DNA of 64,000 nucleotides from Polaribacter sp. (lineage in GTDB: Bacteria > Bacteroidota > Bacteroidia > Flavobacteriales > Flavobacteriaceae), in assembly GCA_029245785.1 (NCBI GenBank), contig JAQWOR010000041.1, positions 1 through 64,000 on the forward strand, in the 5' to 3' direction. Position 1 is the stretch's first letter, and each line of letters opens with the position of its first letter. Both the position numbers and the translations under genes were made by a program. Below the pieces are notes generated by a model. That model worked only from the letters and a program-made list of their open reading frames with translations, did no database searches and was not told the origin of the DNA. Below, piece after piece: positions 19,107-28,813 of this stretch.

Positions 19107-21582
19107 TTTACTCATTTTACTTTTTGTACTACTCAATTTTTTGGCCTGTCAAAAAAATAAAAAACACATCCCAACTAGCTTTGAAATCAATAAAAACTGG
19201 ACGTTTAAAGCGGCAGATAGCAACACTTGGAAAACAGCAACAGTTCCTGGAAATGTATTTACAGATTTGTTAGATCATCGACTCATTCCAGACCCCTTTC
19301 AAAAAAATAATGAAGAAAAAGTGCAATGGGTTTCTAATAAAAACTGGGAATACAAAACCTCTTTTACACTCTCTAAAGAGACATTGCAAAAACAGCATGT
19401 TTATCTGAATTTTGAAGGACTAGATACCTATGCAAGTATTTATTTAAACGACACCTTAATTGAACAAACCACAAATGCATTTAGAACATATTTACTACCT
19501 ATAAAACAAGTTGCAAAAACAACAAACGAACTTCGAATTCTCTTTGAAAAAACGGACGTAAAAGAAACTATTGAACAAGAAAAATTGGGATATCAATTGC
19601 CTGAAGGAAAGCGCATATTTACACGAAAAGCACAATTTCAATACGGCTGGGATTGGGGGCCAAAATTAGCGACTTCTGGAATTTGGAAACCTATCTCTGT
19701 AAAAGCATGGGACGGCCTCCGATTTGAAGATATTTTTATCAAACAACAAACACTTACAAAAGAAAAAGCAAGCCTATTAATTGAGCTTAGCATTGAGAGC
19801 GATGCTGATCAAGAAACTACGATTATTACAAGTGTAAATAAGAAATCTAGTACCGTAAATATTCCTGTAAAAAAAGGTGTACACCACTATACAATTCCGT
19901 TTGAAATAGAAAACCCTAAGTTGTGGTGGACACATAATTTAGGAACGCCTTATCTGTATCATTTTGATTTTAAATTAACTCTAAATGGTGTTGTAAAAGA
20001 CGAAAAATCTATCAAAAAAGGGATTAGAACTATTGAATTAATTACTGAGAAAGAGGCAACAGGAGCTCATTTTTACTTTAAGTTAAACGGAATTCCAGTG
20101 TACATGAAAGGAGCCAATTACATTCCTCAAAACAGTTTTCAGAATAATGTTACCTCTAAACATTATGAAAAACTATTGTCTGATGTTGTAAACTCAAATA
20201 TGAACATGCTGCGCGTTTGGGGAGGAGGAATTTATGAAGATGATATTTTTTATGATCTCTGTGATCAAAAAGGGATTTTAGTTTGGCAAGATTTTATGTT
20301 TGCTTGTGCAATGTATCCAGGAGATACTGCTTATTTAAAGAACGTACAGCAAGAAGCAATTGATCAAGTAAAAAGACTACGAAATCACAGCAGTATTGCG
20401 CTTTGGTGTGGAAATAATGAAAATTCAGAAGGTTGGAATCGCTGGGACTGGCAAGCCGATAGAAGTGAAAAAGAAAAACAAGAAATCTGGAAAAACTACC
20501 TCAAAGTCTTTGATAGTATTTTACCCAAAACAGTGGCTGCTTTGAGTGATGGCAATTCATATTGGGAAAGCTCTCCAAAATACGGACGAGGAAATCCGAA
20601 ATACGAGTTTGAAGGCGATGCACACGATTGGTGGGTATGGCACGATGCTGCTCCGTTTGAACATTTTGAAGAAAAAATTCCACGATTTATGAGCGAGTTT
20701 GGATTTCAATCGTTTCCAAGTTATCAAAGTATCCGGTATATCAACCAAAATGAGCACATTGACATTCAAACACCGGCAATCAAATCTCATCAAAAACATT
20801 CTAAAGGCTTTCAATTGATTGCAGCATATATGGAAAGAGACTACAGAATTCCATCCAAAGACGAAGATTATGTGTATCTAAGCCAATTACTCCAAGCCAA
20901 AGGAATTACCATGGGAATTGAAGCCCATCGAAGAGCAAAACCTTATAATATGGGAACCTTATTTTGGCAATTAAACGATTGCTGGCCTGCCATATCTTGG
21001 TCGAGCATTGATTTTTTTGGAAATTGGAAGGCCCTGCAATACAAAGCTAAAAAATCTTTTAAGAACATCCTTATTTCATCAACTTTAAAAAACAATGTAC
21101 TTGACACTTATATTGTAAATGACTATATAGAAAGTAAATCTGGAAACTTACATTTAAAAATTATTGACTTTTCTGGGCAGGAAATTTGGGCAAGAAACAA
21201 CACTATTACTGTTGCTAAAAACACAAGCAGCAAGGTCTTTCAGGTCTCTTTAGATTCGTTAAAAATCAACCCAAAAAATACCGTTCTTATTGCTTCGTTT
21301 TTAAATAACAGCTCTTATTATTATTTTGACAAACCGAAAAATTTAGAGCTCCACAATGCTAGTATTAAACAAGAAATTACAAAAATAGCTACAGGGTTTT
21401 CAATTGCATTAAAAAGTACAACCTTGCAAAAAGATGTTTTTTTACATAGCAGTGCAAAAGGTCATTTTGATGATAATTTCTTTGATCTACTACCAAATCA
21501 AGAAAAAGTAATTTATTTTAAAACAACAGCAACTTCTTTAGATGATTTACAGATAAAAAGTCTGAATTTGATCTATAACTAA
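19096..21582 (+). CDS. GH2 beta-mannosidase (lipoprotein)
   Basis: Beta-mannosidase removes the single beta-1,4-mannose of the N-glycan core. I start at the ATG at 19096 (MKRNLLILLFVLLNFLAC, a lipoprotein signal). An upstream in-frame ATG at 19030 would give a non-signal N-terminus overlapping cutC. The 828 residues show the jelly-roll (NKNWEYKTSFTLSKE; FEGLDTYASIYLND), QFQYGWDWGPKLATSGIW, and the barrel motif YMKGANYIPQNSF. The acid/base is Glu442 in LWCGNNENSEGW, the nucleophile Glu534 in FMSEFGFQSFPS, and GTLFWQLNDCWPAISWSSID follows. It ends 9 bases from the convergent glycosyltransferase gene. Confidence 0.93.
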   Translation: MKRNLLILLFVLLNFLACQKNKKHIPTSFEINKNWTFKAADSNTWKTATVPGNVFTDLLDHRLIPDPFQKNNEEKVQWVSNKNWEYKTSFTLSKETLQKQHVYLNFEGLDTYASIYLNDTLIEQTTNAFRTYLLPIKQVAKTTNELRILFEKTDVKETIEQEKLGYQLPEGKRIFTRKAQFQYGWDWGPKLATSGIWKPISVKAWDGLRFEDIFIKQQTLTKEKASLLIELSIESDADQETTIITSVNKKSSTVNIPVKKGVHHYTIPFEIENPKLWWTHNLGTPYLYHFDFKLTLNGVVKDEKSIKKGIRTIELITEKEATGAHFYFKLNGIPVYMKGANYIPQNSFQNNVTSKHYEKLLSDVVNSNMNMLRVWGGGIYEDDIFYDLCDQKGILVWQDFMFACAMYPGDTAYLKNVQQEAIDQVKRLRNHSSIALWCGNNENSEGWNRWDWQADRSEKEKQEIWKNYLKVFDSILPKTVAALSDGNSYWESSPKYGRGNPKYEFEGDAHDWWVWHDAAPFEHFEEKIPRFMSEFGFQSFPSYQSIRYINQNEHIDIQTPAIKSHQKHSKGFQLIAAYMERDYRIPSKDEDYVYLSQLLQAKGITMGIEAHRRAKPYNMGTLFWQLNDCWPAISWSSIDFFGNWKALQYKAKKSFKNILISSTLKNNVLDTYIVNDYIESKSGNLHLKIIDFSGQEIWARNNTITVAKNTSSKVFQVSLDSLKINPKNTVLIASFLNNSSYYYFDKPKNLELHNASIKQEITKIATGFSIALKSTTLQKDVFLHSSAKGHFDDNFFDLLPNQEKVIYFKTTATSLDDLQIKSLNLIYN

Positions 21583-21591
21583 CACTTTTTA

Positions 21592-22551
21592 TCAATTCTT
21601 CTTATTAAAAAACTTCGATTCTAAAAACCCCAATCCATAACCTAAAAATTGGGTAAACGAAGTAATAACACTTAAAAAAGCAACAGTTATGTTTTTGTTT
21701 TGAAGCAAGGAATCCAAGAAAATAAAAACAAAATAAACTCCGTAAAAAGCCAACAATTGCCAATAACCAAAAAAGATGGCAATGATACTGATATCAATCC
21801 CTATAATAAACAAAGACGGAAACCAATAGGTATATTTGGCCGTATTTGGGTAGCGTTTATTCAATTGTGGTCTTGCGGCTCCGAATGCAACTATTTGTTT
21901 AAAAAATTGTTGCAATGTACTTCTACGCTTGTGGTAGACAAAGGCATTTTCAATGAGTTGCGTTTCAAAACCATGTTCCCAAAGTCGGAAGGTCAAATCA
22001 ATGTCTTCTCCAGCTTTTAAATCAGAAAAACCGTTGGTTTTCTCAAAGGCCGTTTGTGAAATTCCAAAATTAAAGCTACGAGGCTGAAACCTTCCAACGC
22101 TTTTCTTTTTCCCGCGAATTCCACCAGTGGTTAGTAGTGAGGTCATGGAATAATTGATGGCTTTTTGCAAAGCCGTAAAGCTCTCATGTGCCGCATCTGG
22201 GCCACCAAAAGCATCGGTATAGTATAGCTCTAATCTGTTTTTTACTTCAGTCAGATATTGAGGAGGAACCAATACATCAGAATCTAATATCAAAAAGTAG
22301 TTTCCCGTGGCTCTCTGCATCCCAAAATTTCTACTTGCTCCTGGGCCACTATTTTCTTTAAAAAGATATTGTACGTTAAGTTGCGTTTTGTAGTTTTCTA
22401 CAATTACATCGCTTTTTTGAGTAGAACCGTCTTCTATAATGACAATTTCAAAAGGCTCCAAAAAAGTTTGTGTGCATAAACTTTCCAACAACTCGCTAAT
22501 TTCATTTGGGCGGTTGTATACTGGAATTATTATGGAAAAGTTAAATTTCAA
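21592..22551 (-). CDS. Family 2 glycosyltransferase with C-terminal membrane segments
   Basis: A 319-residue GT2 protein. The N-terminal GT-A fold shows FSIIIPVYNRPNEISELLES, IVIIEDGSTQKSD, GPGASRNFGMQRATGNYFLI and the DxD-type motif LDSDVLVP, followed by the acceptor region FEKTNGFSDLKAGEDIDLTFR. Two or three hydrophobic segments (about residues 240-305) anchor it in the inner membrane. The acceptor is unknown; an envelope polysaccharide or lipid is most likely. It lies 34 bases after recN on the same strand and may be co-transcribed. Confidence 0.85.
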   Translation of the reverse strand: MKFNFSIIIPVYNRPNEISELLESLCTQTFLEPFEIVIIEDGSTQKSDVIVENYKTQLNVQYLFKENSGPGASRNFGMQRATGNYFLILDSDVLVPPQYLTEVKNRLELYYTDAFGGPDAAHESFTALQKAINYSMTSLLTTGGIRGKKKSVGRFQPRSFNFGISQTAFEKTNGFSDLKAGEDIDLTFRLWEHGFETQLIENAFVYHKRRSTLQQFFKQIVAFGAARPQLNKRYPNTAKYTYWFPSLFIIGIDISIIAIFFGYWQLLAFYGVYFVFIFLDSLLQNKNITVAFLSVITSFTQFLGYGLGFLESKFFNKKN

Positions 22552-22585
22552 ATTCGTGTTCTTTTTTTTGAGTACATGACAAAAA

Positions 22586-24238
22586 CTAATTCAACAATTC
22601 TTTTGCATGTGTCATCGCAGAATCTGAAATGTTTTTACCACTTAACATTTCTGCAATCTCTACAATGCGTTCATCTTCTGACAATTGTTTTAAACTCGTC
22701 GTAGTTACGTTATTGATTTCTTCTTTAAAGACTTTGTAATGCTGATTTCCTTTGGCAGCAATTTGTGGCAAATGTGTAATGGTAATGACTTGCATTTGTG
22801 TACTCATTTGCTGCATAATGGCAGCTATTTTATTAGAAACTTCTCCTGAAACACCTGTATCAATCTCATCAAAAATAATGGTTGGTAATTGAGTGTTTTC
22901 TGACAATACTTTTTTGATTGCCAACATAATTCGAGACAATTCTCCTCCAGAAGCTACTTTTTTCAACGCACCAAAATTCCCGCCTTTATTGGCTGAAAAC
23001 AAAAATTCGATTTGGTCTTTTCCGTTTGAATAATACGTGTCTGCTGTATGTACTTGTATAGAAAACTGTGCATTTGGCATGCCTAATTCTGATAATAAAA
23101 ACGCTAATTCTTTCTGCAATTTCGGAATAACTTCTCCTCTCGCTGTTGAAATCATTACAGCAACTTCATCTAACTTTTTCGCAACTTCATCAATCTGTCG
23201 TTGTTTTTGAGCAATGAGCGTTTCCGCATTTTCTACCTGCCCTACTTTTTCTGACAAGTTATTTTGAATGCCTAATAATTCTTCAATCGAATTGACATAA
23301 TGTTTCTTTTGTAGATTGTAAATCAACTGCAATCGATCATTCAATACTTCTAACTCATTGGGGTTTGACTCGATATACTCCGTTGCAGATTCTAATTCTG
23401 TAACAATATCGTCCAACTCAATTTTTATGCTTGAAATTCTACTTGCCAACGCTTCGTATTCTTTTGAAAAAGGAGCAATCTTCTGTAAGCTGTTTTCTAA
23501 AGAATGTAATAACGACTGAGCACCCATATCTTCATTTACAGAAGTTTGAAGCGCTTCAGATAAGTTTAGCTTAATTTCTTCAACATTCGTTAGTTTTTCT
23601 ATTTTCTCTTCTAAATCAACTTGTTCGTTTGTTATTAAATTGGCTTCAAGCAACTCATTAAACAAATGTAAATTGTAATCATATTGCTGATTGGCTTCTC
23701 GCTGTGTAGCCTCTAAATCGTGTAGTTCCTTTCTAAAAATGGTGAATTGCTTTAAGCCTCGTTGATAGGAAGCAATCTTTTGACTGTTCTTTGCCAAGGC
23801 ATCTAATATCTGAAATTGAAAATCTGCATCAGACAATTGCAATGTTTGATGTTGCGAATGAATGTCTACCAATTTCACTTTCAAGGCATTCAATACCGAC
23901 AAGGTAACCGGTGTATCATTGATAAAAGCACGAGATTTACCTGAAGGTGAAATTTCTCTTCTAATAATGGTTTCTGGTTCGTAATCGATATCAACAGTTT
24001 CAAAAAAAGATTCTAAATGATAGCTATTAATTGAAAACGCTACTTCTACCACACATTTTTTAGAAGGATCTTTTAAGGTTGACGTATCTGCTCTATTTCC
24101 CAATACCAATCCTAAGGCTCCTAATAAAATAGATTTTCCTGCGCCTGTTTCACCAGTAATGATAGACAAACCATTGGTAAAGTCAATAGACAACTGGTTG
24201 ATTAACGCGTAGTTTTGTATGGATAGTGAGCTTAACAA
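22586..24238 (-). CDS. recN: DNA repair protein RecN
   Basis: RecN is an SMC-like ATPase acting in double-strand break repair. The 550-residue protein has Walker A GETGAGKSILLGALG (residues 29-43), long central coiled coils, and the C-terminal ABC signature ASGGELSRIMLAIKKVL followed by Walker B TIIFDEIDTGVSGEV. The start codon is TTG at 24238: MLSSLSIQNYALINQL is the normal family N-terminus and there is no in-frame ATG nearby. It follows the DUF4835 gene by 59 bases. Confidence 0.95.
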   Translation of the reverse strand: MLSSLSIQNYALINQLSIDFTNGLSIITGETGAGKSILLGALGLVLGNRADTSTLKDPSKKCVVEVAFSINSYHLESFFETVDIDYEPETIIRREISPSGKSRAFINDTPVTLSVLNALKVKLVDIHSQHQTLQLSDADFQFQILDALAKNSQKIASYQRGLKQFTIFRKELHDLEATQREANQQYDYNLHLFNELLEANLITNEQVDLEEKIEKLTNVEEIKLNLSEALQTSVNEDMGAQSLLHSLENSLQKIAPFSKEYEALASRISSIKIELDDIVTELESATEYIESNPNELEVLNDRLQLIYNLQKKHYVNSIEELLGIQNNLSEKVGQVENAETLIAQKQRQIDEVAKKLDEVAVMISTARGEVIPKLQKELAFLLSELGMPNAQFSIQVHTADTYYSNGKDQIEFLFSANKGGNFGALKKVASGGELSRIMLAIKKVLSENTQLPTIIFDEIDTGVSGEVSNKIAAIMQQMSTQMQVITITHLPQIAAKGNQHYKVFKEEINNVTTTSLKQLSEDERIVEIAEMLSGKNISDSAMTHAKELLN

Positions 24239-24297
24239 ATAAATAGATTTTTAAACTCTAAAATTAGGTATTTTTTTACCACTAACCAATTCAGAAC

Positions 24298-25191
24298 TTA
24301 CTTCATTTTTCTCCACTTGGCATTATTTGTAGGGGAAATTCGTTGCAACAGCTCTTTAAGTTCTTTTGACTTGGGTGTTTTAGGTCCATCAGAAAATAGT
24401 GTTGCAATCTCATCAGCTTTCGCATCAAAAAACGAACGAATTAAATAATTTCCCATGGTCTTATTATGAAGGCTTTCTAGTTGTAAAACGGAATTTTCTA
24501 TCATTTTTTTAGCTTTCGATGTGTCTGTAGATAACACATCCATTCCTTTTCTATGATAATTATACATTATATTTTTAAAAGCGGCTAACTTAGAAGATGT
24601 TAGGTGGTCTATCAATGCATATCTATTCTGCTTTCCTATTTGATCTATCCAACCAGAACCTCCACTTTGTTGTGCCAATAACAACACGTCTTTTGCTTGT
24701 TTAAAATATGAGTTTCCGCCATGTAAGGCAAAGGTATCTGCATCTATACCTAAAATCACATAAACATAATAGGCAATTGTAGACACTAAGTTCGATTCGA
24801 AACTTGTAGTGTTATAATACAACGGCTCAAATTCTGTATACTTGAAATTCAGATGATTGTCTTTAATATTTACTATTGGAGATGTATACGATGTAGTATA
24901 AACAGGTCGTACTGCTTGTACCTGAATGCTTGCTTCGAACCTATTTGTAGCGGGCTGCGCATTAACGGTAATTGTAAAAGCACAGTTAATTTTTTCTTGG
25001 GTTTTGAAATTCTTCTCAGTCCATTTTGTCTGATTGATAAATTCTGTTAAAGCGGTTTGCAATGTTGCATACACTTGTTTGTTAGAGCCTGAAATTTTAT
25101 CAGAATTAATCGTTACCAACCCATTTAACTCTTGGGCATTTACAGAAATTACAAAGCAAAAAAGAAGAAGTACTGCTACAATTTTACGCAT
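24298..25191 (-). CDS. DUF4835 family secreted protein
   Basis: A 297-residue protein with a clear signal peptide (MRKIVAVLLLFCFVISVNAQ). Its body matches the flavobacterial DUF4835 family: LNGLVTINSDKISGSNKQVY, FTITVNAQPATNRFEASIQV, PLYYNTTSFESNLVSTIAYY and ILGIDADTFALHGGNSYFKQ. Function is unknown. In Flavobacteriia it is almost always located between coaBC and recN, downstream of bamD, as here. That hints at a periplasmic or outer-membrane biogenesis role, which is inference. Confidence 0.9.
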   Translation of the reverse strand: MRKIVAVLLLFCFVISVNAQELNGLVTINSDKISGSNKQVYATLQTALTEFINQTKWTEKNFKTQEKINCAFTITVNAQPATNRFEASIQVQAVRPVYTTSYTSPIVNIKDNHLNFKYTEFEPLYYNTTSFESNLVSTIAYYVYVILGIDADTFALHGGNSYFKQAKDVLLLAQQSGGSGWIDQIGKQNRYALIDHLTSSKLAAFKNIMYNYHRKGMDVLSTDTSKAKKMIENSVLQLESLHNKTMGNYLIRSFFDAKADEIATLFSDGPKTPKSKELKELLQRISPTNNAKWRKMK

Positions 25192-25241
25192 ACATTATTT
25201 TATAATTTAATACTATTAAGTAAGATAAGTCTTTAGTTAGC

Positions 25242-25290
25242 CAACTTCTCGATACAATTTCTCTCTTCTTCAACTAACGGATGATCGAAA
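25242..25290. repeat. Flavobacterial intergenic repeat, degenerate copy
   Basis: Within the 107-base DUF4835-coaBC spacer, CTTCTCGATACAATTTCTCT and the following GATCGAAATTG resemble the framing words of the element at 12994-13074 (shared TTCTCGATAC). The internal palindrome is absent. Confidence 0.4.
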
Positions 25291-25298
25291 TTGTTTTT

Positions 25299-26507
25299 TT
25301 ACGCTATTCTTTTTAAAATTTCACTTATAATGTCTTTAGCTACTGCTGCTTTTGATTTCAATTCAAAAGAAATTTCTTTAGAGCTACGATCAATAATGGT
25401 TATTTTATTAGTGTCTGTTGCAAATCCAGCTCCTTTGTCTTGTAATGAATTCAAAACAATCATGTCTAAATTTTTACGTTGCAACTTCCCTTTTGCATTT
25501 TCGAGTTCATTCTCTGTTTCTAAGGCAAAACCAACTAAAAACTGTTGTTTTTTTATTGCTCCCAAAGAAGCTAAAATATCTTTTGTTGGTTCTAACTCAA
25601 TCTCTAACGCAGCAACTGTCTTTTTTATTTTCTGCTGCGCCACATTTTTCGGTCTATAATCTGCTACTGCTGCCGATAAAATAGCGATATCTACCTCGTC
25701 AAAGCAATCATGTACTGAAGTATACATTTCTTCGGCAGAATTTACATCAATTCTGTGAATTAAAGCATGTTGTATTTGTTGATTTGAAGGTCCAGAAATT
25801 AAAGACACTTCTGCGCCTAAATTAGCCGCTGCTTTTGCAATTTCAAAACCCATTTTACCAGAAGAGTGATTTCCAATAAAACGAACAGGGTCAATAGCTT
25901 CATAGGTTGGTCCTGCGGTAATCAACAGCTTTTTTCCTTTTAAAGGAAGTTTAGAGAGCAAGTCTTTTTCTATAAAAGAAACCATGTGTTGAGGTTCTGC
26001 CATTCTTCCTTCTCCAACCAATCCACTTGCCAACTCTCCACTTGTAGCAGGAATCATGACATTGTTAAAAGATTGCAATTTTTTGAAGCTGTTTTTTGTT
26101 GATGGATGTTTGTACATATCCAAATCCATGGCAGGCGCAAAATATACTGGACATTTTGCTGACAAATAGGTTGCCAATAACAGGTTATCGCAAGTACCAT
26201 TCGCCATTTTAGACAAGGTGTTTGCTGTGGCAGGTGCTACCAACATCAAATCTGCCCAAAGCCCTAAATCAACATGATTATTCCACAATTCATTCTCCTC
26301 TTTTTTATCATAAAAAACAGAGGAAACAGGGTTTTTAGAAAGTGTAGAGAGTGTAAGTGGTGTAATAAAATCTTTAGACGCAGGTGTCATAATTACTTTG
26401 ACTTCTGCGCCTGATTTTATAAATAAACGAACCAAACTGGCCGTTTTATAAGCGGCTATACCGGCACTTATGCCTAATAGAATCTTTTTACCGCTTAAAA
26501 CAGACAT
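25299..26507 (-). CDS. coaBC: Bifunctional phosphopantothenoylcysteine decarboxylase / phosphopantothenate-cysteine ligase
   Basis: CoaBC makes 4'-phosphopantetheine for coenzyme A in two steps. The 402-residue protein has an N-terminal FMN-binding CoaC half (GKKILLGISAGIAAYKTASL; NNHVDLGLWADLMLVAPATA with the active-site His; CPVYFAPAMDLDMY). The C-terminal half is CoaB (LITAGPTYEAIDPVRFIGNH, SSGKMGFEIAKAAANLGAEV, AVADYRPKNVAQQKIKK with the ligase Lys). Its ATG at 26507 overlaps the rpoZ stop by one base, so the two are translationally coupled. Confidence 0.96.
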   Translation of the reverse strand: MSVLSGKKILLGISAGIAAYKTASLVRLFIKSGAEVKVIMTPASKDFITPLTLSTLSKNPVSSVFYDKKEENELWNNHVDLGLWADLMLVAPATANTLSKMANGTCDNLLLATYLSAKCPVYFAPAMDLDMYKHPSTKNSFKKLQSFNNVMIPATSGELASGLVGEGRMAEPQHMVSFIEKDLLSKLPLKGKKLLITAGPTYEAIDPVRFIGNHSSGKMGFEIAKAAANLGAEVSLISGPSNQQIQHALIHRIDVNSAEEMYTSVHDCFDEVDIAILSAAVADYRPKNVAQQKIKKTVAALEIELEPTKDILASLGAIKKQQFLVGFALETENELENAKGKLQRKNLDMIVLNSLQDKGAGFATDTNKITIIDRSSKEISFELKSKAAVAKDIISEILKRIA

Positions 26508-26830
26508 TACTCTGTTTCTGGAGTTCTGTGATATATTTTACCCGCTAACCATTCTTCTACTGCAATTGCAGTAGATTTTGGTAGCTTTTCATAAAATTTA
26601 GAAACTTCTATTTGCTCTTTGTTCTCAAAGACCTCTTCTAAACTATCGTTATACGTTGCAAACTCTTCTAACTTGTCTAGTAATTCTTTTTTTAAATCAC
26701 CGTTAATCTGAGTTGCTCTCTTTGCAATAATTGATATTTCTTCATAAATGTTTTCTGTTGGTGCCTCAACAAAATCTTTATCGTACGTAATGGTACTAAT
26801 TGGGGCTTTGGTTTCTTTATAATCCATCAT
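26507..26830 (-). CDS. rpoZ: DNA-directed RNA polymerase omega subunit, Bacteroidota type
   Basis: A 107-residue acidic protein matching the divergent flavobacterial omega family: PISTITYDKDFVEAPTENIY, EEISIIAKRATQINGDLKKE, YNDSLEEVFENKEQIEVSKF and YEKLPKSTAIAVEEWL. It is longer than the classic 80-90 residue RpoZ but keeps the SIIAKRATQI core helix. Omega promotes assembly of RNA polymerase. It sits between bamD (stop at 26830, one-base overlap) and coaBC, the conserved order of the lineage. An alternative start is the second Met, one codon later. Confidence 0.88.
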   Translation of the reverse strand: MMDYKETKAPISTITYDKDFVEAPTENIYEEISIIAKRATQINGDLKKELLDKLEEFATYNDSLEEVFENKEQIEVSKFYEKLPKSTAIAVEEWLAGKIYHRTPETE

Positions 26831-27651
26831 TAACTTTTTACTAATTGTTTCTGTTCCTTTTCTAGAGTTGCTAACATTTTGTTAGATTCTTTTGAATATT
26901 TAGTTGTAGGGAAGTTTCTTTTTAACTTCTCGTAGGCTTTAATTGCATTTTTAACACGCTCTTCTTTTTTTCTTGTTGTACTTTTTACCGCTAAATCATG
27001 TGCTGCTTTCAATCGGTAATACAAGGCTTCTTCTTTAAAATCTGATCCTAAATAGTCAGATAACAAATTGTCAAAAGCAACGATTGACGCATTGTAATTC
27101 CTTGAATCATACTCAGCGGTAGTATAGTATCCTTTGGCAATTTCGAAAGATTTTTTTTGCAATCTATAGCGAATTTCTTGATAGTATTTATTTGCATCTT
27201 GAATTCTCTTAGAATCTGGATATGTATCTATAAAACTTTGAAAAGAGCTTAATGCCTTATAAGTATCTGTTGGATCTAAACTAAAAACAGGTGCTGCCAA
27301 CATATAACTATATGCAGACAAATAAGCAGCTTCTTCTTTTTTAGAACTATGTGGGTAATTTTGTGTAAACCTATCAAAATAATACCCTGCTAAATTATAT
27401 CCTTTGGTATTAAAATTAGATTGAGCAACCATAAATTGAATACGTTCCATCTGAGGTTTGTCTCGATACGAAGGCGTTACTTTCTCAAACAAGGTCAATG
27501 CTTTGCCATATTTCTTGGCTTCATACATTTCTGTAGCTAATTTATACTGCTCTTGCACGGTTCCTTTGTTTAACACCTTTTGGTAGTGCCCACAAGATGC
27601 TAGCAGTAAAGTAGCAATCCCTATATATGTTAATTTTTTCATTTTATGCAT
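26830..27651 (-). CDS. bamD: Outer membrane assembly lipoprotein BamD
   Basis: BamD is the essential lipoprotein of the BAM complex that folds outer-membrane proteins. The 273-residue protein has a lipoprotein signal ending LLLASC and TPR-like helical repeats (EQYKLATEMYEAKKYGKALT; FEKVTPSYRDKPQMERIQF; YYFDRFTQNYPHSSKKEEAA). Two Met codons compete: 27651 (MHKMKKLTYIG) and 27642 (MKKLTYIG). I keep 27651 because it lies exactly four bases after a TAnnTTTG box, the same spacing seen at four other genes here. Confidence 0.93.
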   Translation of the reverse strand: MHKMKKLTYIGIATLLLASCGHYQKVLNKGTVQEQYKLATEMYEAKKYGKALTLFEKVTPSYRDKPQMERIQFMVAQSNFNTKGYNLAGYYFDRFTQNYPHSSKKEEAAYLSAYSYMLAAPVFSLDPTDTYKALSSFQSFIDTYPDSKRIQDANKYYQEIRYRLQKKSFEIAKGYYTTAEYDSRNYNASIVAFDNLLSDYLGSDFKEEALYYRLKAAHDLAVKSTTRKKEERVKNAIKAYEKLKRNFPTTKYSKESNKMLATLEKEQKQLVKS

Positions 27652-27655
27652 TTGG

Positions 27656-27663
27656 CAAAAATA
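27656..27663 (-). promoter_or_regulatory. -7 promoter box of bamD (leaderless spacing)
   Basis: TATTTTTG on the minus strand, followed by CCAA and the ATG at 27651. Transcription would start at or next to the start codon. Confidence 0.55.
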
Positions 27664-27801
27664 GTGATTAATTATGGATTATTAAAACGATTTTACACGC
27701 TAAAAATTGCGCAGTGTAATTAACCAAAAATTCCCTAAAAACCAACCAGCTAGTTCCCTAAAAATTTGTTAATGTTGTGTTTTCTATAAACGCAGTAATT
27801 G

Positions 27802-28677
27802 CTAACAACGCTCTATAAAATTAGCAATTTTATCCTGTAAAGAATCTGACGCCTTTACCAAAGGTAAACGAACTTCATCTGAAGCGATTTGTAGTTTTTT
27901 TAACATGGATTTAATTCCTGCCGGATTTCCTTCTTCAAAAATTAAATCGATACTCTCTGCAACTTTATAATGTAGCTGATAGGCTTCTGGTGCTTTTCCT
28001 TGAATTCCGAATTGAATCATTTGAGAAAATACAGCTGGCAATCCTTGTCCAATAACGCTAATTACACCAGCTCCTCCAGCCAATGTCATTGGAAGGGCAA
28101 TCATATCATCGCCAGAAATTACCAAGAAATCTTTTGGAGCATGTTGTAAAATTTTCATTGCCTGAACAATATCTCCAGCAGCTTCTTTTACCGCAATAAT
28201 GTTTTTACAATCGGTTGCCAAACGAATTACTGTTTCTGGCAATACATTTGAAGCTGTTCTTCCCGGAACATTGTACAAAATAATTGGCAGCTTACATGCT
28301 TTTGAAACGGCTTTAAAATGTTGATAAATTCCTTCTTGAGTGGGCTTATTATAATACGGAGAAACCGACAAGACAGCTTCAAAATGACTCAGGTCAGTCG
28401 TTTTAATTTCTGCTACTACAGCAGCGGTATTGTTCCCTCCAACACCAAGAACTAAAGGCAATCGTCCATTATTAACCGCTATTATTTTTTCTTTTACAGC
28501 TTCTTTTTCTGCTTCGGATAGTGTTGCTGGCTCTCCTGTAGTTCCTAAAACAACTAAGTAATTTATTCCATTTTCTATCTGGAAATTAACCAAACGCTCC
28601 AAGCTCTCAAAATCTATTGATGCATCTGCTTTAAATGGGGTAACCAACGCAACTCCTGTTCCTATAAATTTTTGCAT
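27802..28677 (-). CDS. dapA: 4-hydroxy-tetrahydrodipicolinate synthase
   Basis: DapA condenses pyruvate with aspartate semialdehyde in the lysine and diaminopimelate pathway. The 291-residue TIM barrel shows [20 protein letters not shown], the Thr pair in [17 protein letters not shown], Tyr135 in [15 protein letters not shown], and the Schiff-base Lys164 in [11 protein letters not shown]. Length matches the family. It is a single gene with its own promoter box 42 bases upstream. dapF of the same pathway lies 9 kb away. Confidence 0.96.
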   Translation of the reverse strand: MQKFIGTGVALVTPFKADASIDFESLERLVNFQIENGINYLVVLGTTGEPATLSEAEKEAVKEKIIAVNNGRLPLVLGVGGNNTAAVVAEIKTTDLSHFEAVLSVSPYYNKPTQEGIYQHFKAVSKACKLPIILYNVPGRTASNVLPETVIRLATDCKNIIAVKEAAGDIVQAMKILQHAPKDFLVISGDDMIALPMTLAGGAGVISVIGQGLPAVFSQMIQFGIQGKAPEAYQLHYKVAESIDLIFEEGNPAGIKSMLKKLQIASDEVRLPLVKASDSLQDKIANFIERC

Positions 28678-28719
28678 GCTATTCTTTTTAAATAAATTCT
28701 ACTCCCCTTTAATTTATTA

Positions 28720-28727
28720 CAAAGTTA
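28720..28727 (-). promoter_or_regulatory. -7 promoter box of dapA
   Basis: TAACTTTG on the minus strand matches TAnnTTTG, 42 bases before the dapA ATG. No convincing -33 TTTG is seen at the consensus spacing. Confidence 0.45.
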
Positions 28728-28813
28728 TTGTTTTAAACCTTCTATTTTACACTGAAACGTATCACATCTGCTTTTTCAGTGAAATCAAACGCATTTACAG
28801 GTGCTGTTTAAAT

